Of a DNA stretch of 64,000 nt, positions 11,160 to 20,553 are shown piece after piece. Below the pieces are notes generated by a model. That model was not told the DNA's origin, did no database searches, and saw only the letters and a list, made by a program, of their open reading frames with translations. The DNA is from Stigonema ocellatum SAG 48.90 = DSM 106950 (GTDB taxonomy: Bacteria; Cyanobacteriota; Cyanobacteriia; Cyanobacteriales; Nostocaceae). The stretch's first letter is position 1. Each line of letters begins with the position of its first letter. The position numbers and the translations under genes were made by a program. The stretch covers positions 62,001 to 126,000 of the forward strand of contig JADQBA010000007.1 in assembly GCA_016903675.1 (NCBI GenBank), in the 5' to 3' direction.

Positions 11160-12005
11160 TCAAACCCTTTTTCCCAGGTTTTTTTGAATTTTGAATTTTG
11201 AATTTCCTAGCTGCGTCTGTCCCATTCCCATCGCGGTTTTACGCCCTACCCCAGCAAAAAAGGCAAAATTTGCTAATATAGTCGCAATTCGTGCCATTTC
11301 AGTGCTAATAAATCGATAGCGTACCCAACCTTGCGCTCCAATTTCCGTACCTCCTTCCATCTTGAGTGCATAGGTTTTTAATTCGTAGGCTGTAACCAAA
11401 GCATCCCATTCACAAGCTGGAAGATGATATTCTTCTGGTGCAAAAATATTCCATCGTCGATGCAGCGAGTTAAATACCAATTCGGGTAGCGGAAATGTCT
11501 GAACACCTTGATTTTGCTTGAAGCTAGTAGGAGATAAAAAATGCAATTCAATTTCATTGAAAACCTGCGGAGGATTAGATAATAAAGCATAGTCAGCTGC
11601 ACCAGCTAGTTGATGCGTTCCCGGTAACGTATACATATTACGTAGTACAAACGGGAAATCTGCTAATACTAAAGATTGGGTTTCTGACCGTTCAAATCCC
11701 CGCATCAATGGTTCAATTAAACTACCCTCTAATAACCCAATCCGAAAATAAAAATAATCTCCTACACGCACCCCACCCTGACGGCGATTTCCTAACAGTC
11801 CTGAAATAGTCAATGGTGAATTTTGACTTGTATGCACAGCTTCGGCAACAGATGGGTTTGCTGCTGTCAACCACTTGAGTACCAAAGCGTGCAATGCACG
11901 AGCTAAAGTAGGGGGAATATCCCCAAAATCCGCAGCGGCAAGTTCAATAACGATTGAGTGTAATGTAGAAAATTTATGCTGTTGCAACGACATTTCCTGC
12001 TCCAT
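11160..12005 (-). CDS. cas6: Cas6 crRNA-processing endoribonuclease
   Basis: Cas6 cuts the array transcript inside the repeat and leaves the 8-nt tag ATTGAAAC on each crRNA. The 281-residue protein ends with the family's glycine-rich loop (residues 250-267, GVGRKTAMGMGQTQLG). The 14 residues after it are encoded by a dispersed TTGAATTTTGAATTTTG tract (11184-11204), so the native C-terminus has been replaced by repeat sequence. The gene overlaps the csc1 end. The first ATG is at 12005, but the Met at 11993 (MSLQQHKF) is an equally plausible start, and both overlap csc1. Confidence 0.93.
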   Translation of the reverse strand: MEQEMSLQQHKFSTLHSIVIELAAADFGDIPPTLARALHALVLKWLTAANPSVAEAVHTSQNSPLTISGLLGNRRQGGVRVGDYFYFRIGLLEGSLIEPLMRGFERSETQSLVLADFPFVLRNMYTLPGTHQLAGAADYALLSNPPQVFNEIELHFLSPTSFKQNQGVQTFPLPELVFNSLHRRWNIFAPEEYHLPACEWDALVTAYELKTYALKMEGGTEIGAQGWVRYRFISTEMARIATILANFAFFAGVGRKTAMGMGQTQLGNSKFKIQKNLGKRV

Positions 12006-12783
12006 AAAATGTTCCTTTTGGTAGATTAATTTCTTCTGGTAATTGTTGATATTGTTGTGCGGTTAATGTTGATTTGAAAGCTTGCCAATGCTTTTTTTTA
12101 GTTTCATCATTTTTTTTAGCTACTAAATACTCACCGTGCAACTGTGCCTGACTGACCAAACTAACAGGAGGCATCACAATACGGTTATAAAGGAGCATTC
12201 GAGTATAGCTTGGCAAATCTAACGGATTTAAAGGATGCAAACAGGTGTAATCACCAGATTTATTTTGCATAACTTGCTCGGGAATTCTTATTGCTTCAAC
12301 TCTGACTTTTGCTGCCCATTTTCCTAAACGTATCCAACGCGGAATTTTGATGCTTTCCGGTGCGATAATATAAGTACGATATTGGCTACCAACAGCTAGT
12401 TCTTTAGCTCTTCCGTAATTGATTGGGTAATTTTTCTCTGCACCTTTATCGCCAAACTGTTTTGATTTGCCATAATAGCCAACTTGAGCAGCTTTAAAGG
12501 TATTAATTTGATATGACCAATTGATAGGTTGAGCAGGAAATACATAAATCCCGGCATGATTGAGATGGAGAAGATTTTGTTCACCGCTTGTATCTAAATA
12601 TGTCGGTTTTTGTGCTAATTCTCCTTGTAGTCGATATGGTTGGGGAATGTAATGAATTGAAAAGAGTGCAAAACTTAACCCCCAATTATGCAAATATTTT
12701 TCAGTTTCATAAAGAATCCCCATCTCCCGCGTGGCAAAGAAAACGTTGTCATGTAGTGTCAACATGCAGTGATATAGTGCCAT
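11974..12783 (-). CDS. csc1: Csc1 (Cas5d), type I-D Cascade subunit
   Basis: Csc1 is the Cas5-group RAMP protein of type I-D that caps the 5' handle of the crRNA. The 269-residue product starts MALYHCMLTLHDNVFF and contains the GILYETEKYLHNWGLSF and INWSYQINTFKAAQVGYYGK stretches I associate with Csc1. It is fully open, overlaps cas6 by about 30 nt, and is separated from csc2 by an unusual 268-nt repeat-filled gap. The assignment rests on sequence style and on its position in the canonical I-D gene order. Confidence 0.92.
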   Translation of the reverse strand: MALYHCMLTLHDNVFFATREMGILYETEKYLHNWGLSFALFSIHYIPQPYRLQGELAQKPTYLDTSGEQNLLHLNHAGIYVFPAQPINWSYQINTFKAAQVGYYGKSKQFGDKGAEKNYPINYGRAKELAVGSQYRTYIIAPESIKIPRWIRLGKWAAKVRVEAIRIPEQVMQNKSGDYTCLHPLNPLDLPSYTRMLLYNRIVMPPVSLVSQAQLHGEYLVAKKNDETKKKHWQAFKSTLTAQQYQQLPEEINLPKGTFYGAGNVVATA

Positions 12784-13051
12784 AGCAAAATCCTTTGATT
12801 ACAATAAACATCTATAGGAGAGGGGGAACAGGGGGGAGAGGGGGGACAAGGGAGATAGGGGAGATAGGGGGGACAAGGGGGATAGGGGAGATAGGGGGGA
12901 CAAGGGGGACAAGGGGGATAGGGGAGATAGGGGAGATAAGGGAGATGGGGAAAAAGTGAGATAAATGCTTCCTTGTCCCCCTTGTCCCCCTTGTCCCCCT
13001 TGTCCCCCCTCTCCCCCTCCCCCCCTCTCCCCCTCTCCCCCTCTCCCCTTC
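12784..13051. repeat. G-rich low-complexity inverted repeat inside the cas operon
   Basis: The gap between csc2 and csc1 is almost all tandem repeats. The plus strand from about 12815 to 12948 is made of units such as GGGGGACAA, GGGGGATA and GGGGAGATA; from about 12970 to 13047 the complementary units (TTGTCCCCC, CTCCCC) follow. The halves form a long imperfect inverted repeat, so the mRNA leaving csc2 could fold into a large hairpin, and the G-runs could form quadruplexes. Similar units occur between genes elsewhere (41200-41270). No gene is present. Confidence 0.9.
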
Positions 13052-14044
13052 TTACCTTTTCTTTTTCAGCGCCCCAAATGATTCCGCATAGGCTTTAGTT
13101 TGTCCGTAGAGTGCAGCCATAGTTTCTACTAAACGTGCTTCATCTTGATACAAAGTGCTGACTTCATCCAGCAGTTCTTCTAACTGAGAGCCAAAAATTA
13201 GCTTTGTTTTACGTACAGGTTCGTCGTTCAGTAAATTATTCGCCACCGTTTCTACCTGCTGTAAAATGTCGCCAATAGGAGCATCAACATCGCCCTTTAA
13301 AGCATCGTAAAGCGCCTGAGTATAATGTAAGTTGCTAAAGATTTCGCCATCACAGAATACGATCCCTGCTATATAGTTTTTCATCGTCCCCGTGCGAGAT
13401 TCCTGTGCACCGTAACGCTTAGTACGTAGCACATTACCAAGAACGTATACAAAGCCTTCATAAGTTGAATCGCGCAGGGTTTCTACTGTAGGAAAAGTCA
13501 CTTCTGGAATAACGTGGTCTAATTCATTGATACTGCTACGCATTTCCCCTGCTTCACTCATTGTTCCTCCTTCAAAAGGGGCGTTGAAGGTAAAGCTGCG
13601 ATGCGACTGTTCGTAAGCACTCAAGGAAAAAGCAGAGTCTGAGTATACTTTGGAACGTTCAGACCCACTATCGCCGATCGCAAATCCGTAAATAATACAA
13701 TCAGGGCATTTCTTACAAGATTTCTCGCCGTTGTATTCACAGGATTTATCTTTATTGGTTTCATCTGCGCTGGTAAGATTTAACCCACGGAGTAGTTCGC
13801 GTCCAGCAAGTCTTTCGGGGGTCGTTTGTTTGCGCTTGAACATCACTAAACGGCTGATTTGTTTTTTGCTTGCATCCGTGGTTCCTAAACCAGCTTGTGT
13901 TCGTGCAGTATTGAGGATTCCATCAGTTTGGAAGACTGGGAATGATTGACTGTGACGTAACAGGATGAAGTGGATATACGAACCAGATGCCAATCGGGGG
14001 AATGCAGATTGGAATTCGGGTTTTAAAGTTGCTAGAATAGTCAT
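13052..14044 (-). CDS. csc2: Csc2 (Cas7d), type I-D Cascade backbone
   Basis: Csc2 is the Cas7-group RAMP protein that polymerises along the crRNA spacer. I chose the ATG at 14044 (MTILATLKPEFQSAF), which has AGGAG 7 nt upstream; a longer open frame to 14107 adds an unlikely leader. The 330-residue product carries a cysteine cluster (CEYNGEKSCKKCPDC, near residues 120-135) probably binding zinc, followed by IYGFAIGDSGSERSK, typical of Csc2. It lies 76 nt after cas10d; that gap holds a GCGCAAAGACGCAAAG tandem repeat. Confidence 0.95.
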   Translation of the reverse strand: MTILATLKPEFQSAFPRLASGSYIHFILLRHSQSFPVFQTDGILNTARTQAGLGTTDASKKQISRLVMFKRKQTTPERLAGRELLRGLNLTSADETNKDKSCEYNGEKSCKKCPDCIIYGFAIGDSGSERSKVYSDSAFSLSAYEQSHRSFTFNAPFEGGTMSEAGEMRSSINELDHVIPEVTFPTVETLRDSTYEGFVYVLGNVLRTKRYGAQESRTGTMKNYIAGIVFCDGEIFSNLHYTQALYDALKGDVDAPIGDILQQVETVANNLLNDEPVRKTKLIFGSQLEELLDEVSTLYQDEARLVETMAALYGQTKAYAESFGALKKKR

Positions 14045-14120
14045 GATTTGGCTCCTATTTGTGGGGTTGCTGAGTGAAAATATGAATTGGCTCACGCAAA
14101 GGCGCAAAGACGCAAAGAAT

Positions 14121-14546
14121 TTAAGACGATTTAGCAGATTTCTCTTGCAAAGCTAACCAACGGTAAGCAAATTCTGCACCTGATTTAATCCGGTTCCGAT
14201 TTTCTTGTAACAAGGCGCGATCGCCTTTATAAAGTTCAAGAAATAATTCACGGACACAGGTTGTCATAAACCCATGAATTGCAATTAACTCTCGTTCCTC
14301 TCTTGTGGCTTTATCTGTTGATTTATCCATCATTAAAGGACGTTTATAAACTTCTTGACGAGCCAAAGCATCCTTTATTTGCCCAGAAGCTTCAAAAATT
14401 AAATCATCCACATCAACTTCTTGAGGAACTGACAAAATAAGTTCCAATGCTTTAGATAAAGGTAGTAAAATTGTATGGCTAGATTCTCCTAAATTTGCTT
14501 GATAAAACACACGATACTGTTGCACAACTTTTTCAATTAACTTCAT
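14121..14546 (-). CDS. cas11d: Predicted Cas11d small subunit from internal start in cas10d
   Basis: Type I-D systems are known to make the small subunit Cas11d from an internal start inside cas10d. Here an in-frame ATG at 14546-14544 (MKLIEKVVQQYRVFY) is preceded by GGAGG (14561-14557) with 10 nt between. It would give a helical protein of 141 residues sharing the Cas10d C-terminus. The size, the strong Shine-Dalgarno match inside a coding region and the known precedent support the call, but expression cannot be seen from sequence. Confidence 0.65.
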   Translation of the reverse strand: MKLIEKVVQQYRVFYQANLGESSHTILLPLSKALELILSVPQEVDVDDLIFEASGQIKDALARQEVYKRPLMMDKSTDKATREERELIAIHGFMTTCVRELFLELYKGDRALLQENRNRIKSGAEFAYRWLALQEKSAKSS

Positions 14547-17060
14547 GAGATAAATCCCTCCATCTTTTTGTGAATTATTTTGGACAACATTGTTATCACT
14601 CCCTACCCATTTTTCGGCATATTGCCAATAACGTTTAACTTCATCTTGACTAGGTATCTCTCGGTTATCACGTCGTAAACCCTCTGCTGCTAAACAAAAA
14701 ATATTGAGTACATTCGTTGTAACCTCCCGAACTGTTTTAATCAAATCTCGCCACTTGGCTTCTGGTGGAGAACTGCGAGTATCTAGATGGAGGCTGTAGG
14801 CAATTAAAAGTCGCTGCATTGCATTATGGAAATCCTGAATTCGCAAGGCATTAGACAATCCAAGTAAATTCCAAAATGATGCAGGCGCATCGAGAATGAC
14901 AGACTCTTTGAAATCGCGATCGCTGTTATACAGTGGCACAGAACTACTAGTAGCCATCACCTTGACTCCTAGCAATATGGGAAGTGATAAAGCCAAGAAA
15001 GCAGGTTGCACCCAGGCATCAGTCAGTGTTTTACCGCGAGTTGTCGTGTAGTTCATGGCCATAAAAGGCAAGTCTTCTTTGTTATATTTATCTTTTGGAA
15101 AACGTCCTAATTCTGCTTCATCATTTAACCAACTCACCGATTGCAAGGCATTCATATTCATGTCAAACTCTAACCATCGCTTGCGGACATCCCAAAGGTT
15201 TATCAGCTTCATATTGTTGACTAACAATTTGACAGCAGCAGCCGTTTGTGGTGAATACACGTAAGCAGGAAAAATATATAAAAATACTGGTTGTTGTTCT
15301 TCTAATTTTCCTGCTGGTACTGACCAAAAAGCTTGTCGCAACAACATTTCTAAAGCCCATATTTTGGAAATACCGCGTTTTATTTGTCTACCTCCAAGAG
15401 CATTTTTATTACTATATTGCTGTGGCTTGAATAAAACTACTGAATCCATTTGGTCTTCGGATGCAAACTCACCTGAACTTAATGAACAAATAGGTTGTTT
15501 AGCTACCTTTGTTTTGGCATCAGCATAAGCTGTCAACTCAGCATCAAAAGACGGACAATCACTTTCCCATCCTTTAACTTCTAAATATTGTGTTAAATAT
15601 TCATAAAAAATCTTGCGTATCGGGCTAACGTGTGAAGGCAGCAAGTTATTTTCACTTGCCCAGGTTGCTAAATCTTCTGCCCATCTTTCAAGATTTTCTG
15701 AAACATCTTCTGGTTTTAAACTTGCATGACTAGCAATATAATATGCTGCCGCATGATACCAACCATAATTTACACCTCCTGACTCTACTTGTGCTTGTTC
15801 GGGAGATATTTTGTCTTGAATTCCTAATTTATTAATCATCCAGTCAATGTATTCTGGTGAATCACCAAAAAACTCTTTTTGAGTAAAAAAAATAAATTCG
15901 GCAATTCTATCTGCACGGATATCTGCACCTTGACTCAGAAATTCTCGCTCAGTTTCAGTTAAAGACAATTTCTCCAAACGTTTGGGGGTAGCAGGGTCTT
16001 TAATATTTGCTACTTTGACCTCAATAACTCGTGGTAGATGGGGAATTAATTCGGATGGAGAAAATAATTCTAAGGTTTGAGGTGCAACTTTTAACCCCTT
16101 ACCATCTCGCTTAAAACCAATATCTCCACCCATCATTTTACTGGCTAAAATTCCACTAATCTGCTCCCAAATATGGTTTTGCAGTTCGTTCATATCGGGA
16201 GTTTGATTATTTGCTGGTACCAGATAAATGACACCCTGAGCAAAGAATAAAAGTGGCTCCCAATTTAATTGTCTTGCAAAGTTCATTGTGGCGTTATGAA
16301 TACCATTACTGAGAATGCCTATGGTATCTCGCAAGCGATGGTAAACCAAATCTTTGTTAATATTTAAAAATCGCAGTTGTTCCCGTAGGCGTTGTCCTCC
16401 GGTTTGAGTATCGACATCTGCTGGGTCACTGAAATGTACGGCAATATCACCAAAAGCAAGTAGACGACGTAGAGGAATTTCTAATCGGCGACGGTCTTTA
16501 ATTGTAGGAACAGGCCAGTTGGCAGGGTAAATATTTATGCCGACTTTATTTTGTGTATTTTGTGCCAAGTAAGCAATTTCAGGTAAATACTCCTGCCATT
16601 CTGACCAAAATAAGTTAAAGTTAAGCCTTTCTCCTAAATTACGACATAGATCAATAATTTCCTCAGTTTCCCAATTTTTCGGTGTTTCTTCGCCCTGACC
16701 ATTGCAATACTTGTTGTAGTCGTGCAATGTTAATCCTAAACAAAGGAGATATTTTTCAATATCTGATAAAGGCTGATGTAAATATTTACTAATGTTCCAA
16801 GCTGTTAGTAAGCCATTAAGAACATGAACCAGTAAATTTTGATCGGCACGACTTGACCACTTTTGTGCTTTTTCTTGAGCATAGGAGTCTCCAAGCTGAG
16901 ATAATAATTGATAGTGTGCTTCGTAAGAACCACCCAAGGCTGAAATTAGAGCAAATTCTTGTTCTAGAGATGGGAGTAACTTTTCTACATACAAACGCAA
17001 GATAGGGTCTGTATCTTCTGGTAGAGTTTCGATGAGTAGTGTTTGGAGAAGAGTAGACAT
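14121..17060 (-). CDS. cas10d: Cas10d (Csc3), large subunit with HD nuclease
   Basis: Cas10d is the signature large subunit of type I-D. In this subtype the HD nuclease sits on the Cas10-like protein and not on Cas3. The 979-residue product has an N-terminal HD domain (H79; H113-D114 in TLHDYNKYC). Around residues 205-220 a palm-like GDIAVHFSDP segment occurs, and no GGDD cyclase motif is visible. The C-terminal part is probably also made separately as Cas11d. The gene follows cas3 after 82 nt containing GGAGTTAG tandem repeats. Confidence 0.95.
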   Translation of the reverse strand: MSTLLQTLLIETLPEDTDPILRLYVEKLLPSLEQEFALISALGGSYEAHYQLLSQLGDSYAQEKAQKWSSRADQNLLVHVLNGLLTAWNISKYLHQPLSDIEKYLLCLGLTLHDYNKYCNGQGEETPKNWETEEIIDLCRNLGERLNFNLFWSEWQEYLPEIAYLAQNTQNKVGINIYPANWPVPTIKDRRRLEIPLRRLLAFGDIAVHFSDPADVDTQTGGQRLREQLRFLNINKDLVYHRLRDTIGILSNGIHNATMNFARQLNWEPLLFFAQGVIYLVPANNQTPDMNELQNHIWEQISGILASKMMGGDIGFKRDGKGLKVAPQTLELFSPSELIPHLPRVIEVKVANIKDPATPKRLEKLSLTETEREFLSQGADIRADRIAEFIFFTQKEFFGDSPEYIDWMINKLGIQDKISPEQAQVESGGVNYGWYHAAAYYIASHASLKPEDVSENLERWAEDLATWASENNLLPSHVSPIRKIFYEYLTQYLEVKGWESDCPSFDAELTAYADAKTKVAKQPICSLSSGEFASEDQMDSVVLFKPQQYSNKNALGGRQIKRGISKIWALEMLLRQAFWSVPAGKLEEQQPVFLYIFPAYVYSPQTAAAVKLLVNNMKLINLWDVRKRWLEFDMNMNALQSVSWLNDEAELGRFPKDKYNKEDLPFMAMNYTTTRGKTLTDAWVQPAFLALSLPILLGVKVMATSSSVPLYNSDRDFKESVILDAPASFWNLLGLSNALRIQDFHNAMQRLLIAYSLHLDTRSSPPEAKWRDLIKTVREVTTNVLNIFCLAAEGLRRDNREIPSQDEVKRYWQYAEKWVGSDNNVVQNNSQKDGGIYLMKLIEKVVQQYRVFYQANLGESSHTILLPLSKALELILSVPQEVDVDDLIFEASGQIKDALARQEVYKRPLMMDKSTDKATREERELIAIHGFMTTCVRELFLELYKGDRALLQENRNRIKSGAEFAYRWLALQEKSAKSS

Positions 17061-17142
17061 AATTAAAGAGGAGTTAGGAGTTAGGAATTAGGAGTTAGCA
17101 GTTAGAATGAATATTGAATTCTGATTTTTTTGTTAAGAATTT

Positions 17143-19278
17143 TTAAAATATGGATGATTCAAATCGTGTAGTCGTGAATTTTTTTAAATGCCACTTTAAA
17201 GCTTCTAAAAGTAAAGCATCTTGATGAAATGCACAAGCATAAGCTTGTTCGCTAGCGTCAACCAAACGGTATAAACCAAATAAAGGGCTAAGATTAAGGG
17301 TACGACTCACTTCCCAATGGCTACCTTGTTTGTTTTTGTTGACTGGCACTAAAAAAGTCAGTAATTTCTTTTGCCGTAAACAAGTCATGACCTCAGATTG
17401 GGGATGTCCTATTAAACTTAATTTATCTATTAAACAAAGTTCACCAATTTGTAATTCACTACTGGAACGATTGGAGTGCAAACTCATATGATCAATACGC
17501 TGCTCAACCCATTCCTGAATGCGAAGATAAACATTGATAAAATCCTCTGGAAATTCTTCTTCTCCTTGTCCTGAGTTATGAGATGCATTTAAAAATGTCT
17601 CGCGGTTGATGATTTCTACTCGCGCATAGGGTAATAATCGCAGTAAGTCGTAAGTATAAAAGTTATCACCGTCCCAAACTGCGGCTTGTAGTGCTGAACC
17701 TCCCCGGAAGCGCAAAAGTTCTTTTTGGGTAGCTTTACCAATAGGGTTATTTTGCATTGCAAACCACTGTTTGCGTGCTGAGTCCAAATCTTGCGAGTAA
17801 ACGCGCTGCAAATCTTCCGTCATGCGATCGCGCACTAATTGACTCACTTTCCAATTCTCTTGAGTCATCCGCGAAAACATTCCCTGTGCTTGCAATGCAC
17901 CCCAACGCTGACGATATTTTTCAAATTCCTTGGGTGGGTCAAAGGCGTAAGCGATCGCATCCGTTAAAGTCTCTCGCGTCACCTCTTGATTGGGACTGAG
18001 TTTTTCTTGCAGTCTAGCCATCACCCAAGGAGTATGACCGGGAATCAAGATAAATGCTGTGTACACATTAAAACCCGGATGTCTACCCAAACGTCCCAAA
18101 CGCTGTGTCACCGTCGCTGAGTCACTACTTTCAAAAATCAACAGGTGAATTTTAAAATCCACACCAACATCAACAGCCGATGTACCCACAACTAAGACTG
18201 GTTGTTCAGCCTCTTTCAAGTCGCTTTGCACCTGCAATCTTTGTTGTCTGTCGATGCGTCCGCTAAGTTCTTGAACTTTAACCCCTGGTAATAAATCATG
18301 CAGTAAACGAGTCACCTGACCAGCTTTCGCCACCGAATTAACAATAATCAATCCCCTCGCTTTTGATTCCGCATTGAGAATTTGCTCAATTGTGGGAATC
18401 ATTTCCCTTAACCATGTTTGCGTGGTTGCCTCTTTTTTTAATTCCACAAACTCTAATTCCACAGCTTGCAGAATTTGTCGAAACCCGGTGGTTTCCTCAC
18501 TTGCATAAACCCCCTCAACCGCAGCAACCTTAAAACCTGCTTTGCCTAATTGTTCGATAAAATCGGTTTTTGGCGTTGCGGAAGTAAACAAAAACCGTCT
18601 GGGTCGAGATTGATTTTCCTGGCTGCGACGAATGAAAGCCAAACTATTTAAAGCCGCAGTTTCTTGATGACTACCAAAAATAGGAAATTCATCAAACACC
18701 CATAAATCAGGCCATTCTGCCAATACCAACGGTAGGAAATCACTCCCATACGCTGGGTCACGATACTGGTAGTGGGTCATGTAATGGAAAATATCAGGGT
18801 TGGTCAGCAAAATTGGCTTTTGTTGAATTGCTAGCAGCAGTTCTTGAAACTTGTTACTCTTATTTGCTTCCTTAACCCGTCTGCTTAACTCCGCACCAAA
18901 TAAACGGTCTACCCGTTGAGAAGCATCTAACCCAAACAGCGCGTTGTATTTGTTTTGTTGTTCGGCTTGGTCTTCCACCAGTTCAATTGTGGGATACAGC
19001 CCCATCATGCGAAAATCAGGATTGATTAGTCCTGGTAAACTTGCGCCCAACGTCTTACCATCACCTGTCGCCGCTTGATTACTGATAATATCCGCATCTC
19101 CATGTATAATTTCTCCATAAGTTTTCGCTTGGTGCGATGATAAAGGACAAACACATCCAGGGGGTGGCTGGAGGCTGGGAGCTTTTTGAGTGATAATACA
19201 CTCAGAGGTACACCCAAGGGGACATTTCTCAACTCCTGGGTTGAGTTGAGAGTAGAGAGGCTGTAAAAAAAGCTTCAC
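17143..19278 (-). CDS. cas3: Cas3' helicase (type I-D, no HD domain)
   Basis: Superfamily-2 helicase recruited by Cascade to unwind target DNA. In the 711-residue protein I see Walker A AATGDGKTLG (about 69-78), Walker B-like VFDEFP (194-199), motif III TSATP (232-236), motif V VVGTSAVDVGVDF (363-375) and motif VI TQRLGRLGR (391-399). No HD nuclease domain is present, as expected for I-D where Cas10d carries it. The N-terminus has a cysteine cluster (C19, C23, C27, C42, C44) that might bind zinc. It is the first gene of the cas operon, 223 bp from the divergent WYL gene. Confidence 0.95.
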   Translation of the reverse strand: MKLFLQPLYSQLNPGVEKCPLGCTSECIITQKAPSLQPPPGCVCPLSSHQAKTYGEIIHGDADIISNQAATGDGKTLGASLPGLINPDFRMMGLYPTIELVEDQAEQQNKYNALFGLDASQRVDRLFGAELSRRVKEANKSNKFQELLLAIQQKPILLTNPDIFHYMTHYQYRDPAYGSDFLPLVLAEWPDLWVFDEFPIFGSHQETAALNSLAFIRRSQENQSRPRRFLFTSATPKTDFIEQLGKAGFKVAAVEGVYASEETTGFRQILQAVELEFVELKKEATTQTWLREMIPTIEQILNAESKARGLIIVNSVAKAGQVTRLLHDLLPGVKVQELSGRIDRQQRLQVQSDLKEAEQPVLVVGTSAVDVGVDFKIHLLIFESSDSATVTQRLGRLGRHPGFNVYTAFILIPGHTPWVMARLQEKLSPNQEVTRETLTDAIAYAFDPPKEFEKYRQRWGALQAQGMFSRMTQENWKVSQLVRDRMTEDLQRVYSQDLDSARKQWFAMQNNPIGKATQKELLRFRGGSALQAAVWDGDNFYTYDLLRLLPYARVEIINRETFLNASHNSGQGEEEFPEDFINVYLRIQEWVEQRIDHMSLHSNRSSSELQIGELCLIDKLSLIGHPQSEVMTCLRQKKLLTFLVPVNKNKQGSHWEVSRTLNLSPLFGLYRLVDASEQAYACAFHQDALLLEALKWHLKKFTTTRFESSIF

Positions 19279-19501
19279 TTTATTAACCCTGTATGAGTTG
19301 AATACACTCTAAACCCAGTTTTGAGAAAGTTGTAGTCAAAAATTGATATCAATCTCTATAATTATGGGAAATGACCACATCTAGTAGCTTGTCCACCTAA
19401 AATTGATAGGTTCGTAGTAGCGCTTTAGCGCTCTAACCTTTCCCAAAAATCAAGCAATTAGACGTTCCGGGGGACAGCAAGATAAACTTGCAGCGTAAAT
19501 T
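19279..19501. promoter_or_regulatory. Divergent cas3 / WYL-regulator intergenic region
   Basis: Both the cas operon and the WYL gene must start here. A perfect 12-bp palindrome ATTGATATCAAT lies at 19342-19353, and AAAATTGATAGG recurs near 19400-19410; these are candidate operator sites for the adjacent regulator. A copy of the dispersed GTTCGTAGTAGCGC repeat is at 19409-19432. I could not find a clean -35/-10 pair with consensus spacing for either gene. Confidence 0.55.
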
Positions 19502-20527
19502 ATGCCCTCTAAAACAAGCAACGATTACAACCAAATAGCTTTTGCTTTAGAAATCCTCAAACTTCTAGCCGAAAAACCACGGCGACGGGAAGAACTAGCC
19601 GATTTACTATCGGTCTTTCTCGAACAGCAGGGTACATCGCCTGATAATACAGACGTTAAGCAAAAACTTACCCGCATGATTCGCAAACTGAGAGACTGCG
19701 GTATCGAAATTGAAAGTGGAACTCACAGTCCCTACAAATTAGTTGAGTCAAATTTCCCTGTTCTTCTCTCTAGCGAACAGCGAGAAGCCCTTGCACTAGC
19801 TGCATATTTCCTTGCTGATATGGGTTTCTCGGCACAAGCAAGCCAAATTCAACGCATTAATAATCTTACAGCATCGGACATTCCATCATTTGTTAAAGTT
19901 GATTTTAGTCCTCCCGTGGATTATAGCGATCGCAATTCAGATACTATCGTTCGGCAACTCCAAGAACGCTTTGTGCAACAATGTCGCTATACAATTCGCT
20001 ATCAAAGCAAACAAGGAGAAGGCCGTATCTGGGATATTGACCGTTCGGAATTGCGATTGCATGACGGTCTTCTGTACCTATTTGCATTTATCCCTGACTG
20101 GCGTTCTTGGCGGTTTGACCATTGGCACAACATCGACCAAAACCATATCTTTCGTCTCGATAAAATTGCCAGTGTTGGGGCTGCATCTGGAACCCGTTGG
20201 GTGTCCTGCGACTTCCCAACATTAAAAGTACGCTATCGCACAAGCGGGCAGTTAGCCCACTACAAACCTCGACGTAAAGATGAAGTGGTTATTTCCAGCG
20301 ACCCAGAAGGAAAATTCCGCGAGATTGAAGCAACGATAGATTATTGGTTTTGGTTTCGCCAGCGCATCTTGAAATATGGGGCAAATGCTCAAATTCTCAG
20401 TCCCCAAACGCTGGCTGATGAAATTAAAAAAGAGTATAAGAAGATATGGGAAAAATTCTCAGCAGATGAAAATAGCTTAATTCCTTCTGGGAATGTTGTA
20501 ACGGGGGAGCTAAAAATTCCGCCATAA
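19502..20527 (+). CDS. WYL-domain transcriptional regulator of the cas operon
   Basis: The 341-residue protein has an N-terminal winged-helix region (about 10-75, ALEILKLLAEKPRRREELADLL), a middle WYL domain (about 150-225, QCRYTIRYQ, then LLYLFAFIPDWRSWRFD in place of the canonical WYL tripeptide) and a C-terminal extension. WYL domains sense nucleic-acid-like ligands. A WYL protein in the same position (Sll7009) controls the type I-D CRISPR1 locus of Synechocystis 6803, so a repressor role is likely here. It is divergent from cas3. Its stop is only 26 bp from the distal end of array 2, which is transcribed toward it. Confidence 0.88.
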   Translation: MPSKTSNDYNQIAFALEILKLLAEKPRRREELADLLSVFLEQQGTSPDNTDVKQKLTRMIRKLRDCGIEIESGTHSPYKLVESNFPVLLSSEQREALALAAYFLADMGFSAQASQIQRINNLTASDIPSFVKVDFSPPVDYSDRNSDTIVRQLQERFVQQCRYTIRYQSKQGEGRIWDIDRSELRLHDGLLYLFAFIPDWRSWRFDHWHNIDQNHIFRLDKIASVGAASGTRWVSCDFPTLKVRYRTSGQLAHYKPRRKDEVVISSDPEGKFREIEATIDYWFWFRQRILKYGANAQILSPQTLADEIKKEYKKIWEKFSADENSLIPSGNVVTGELKIPP

Positions 20528-20553
20528 AACTTGATAAAACCTGATTTTTACAA

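Noticed and set aside
14047..14107. Longer N-terminus of Csc2
   Set aside because: The extra residues come from an inter-gene tandem repeat, and AGGAG sits before the internal ATG at 14044.
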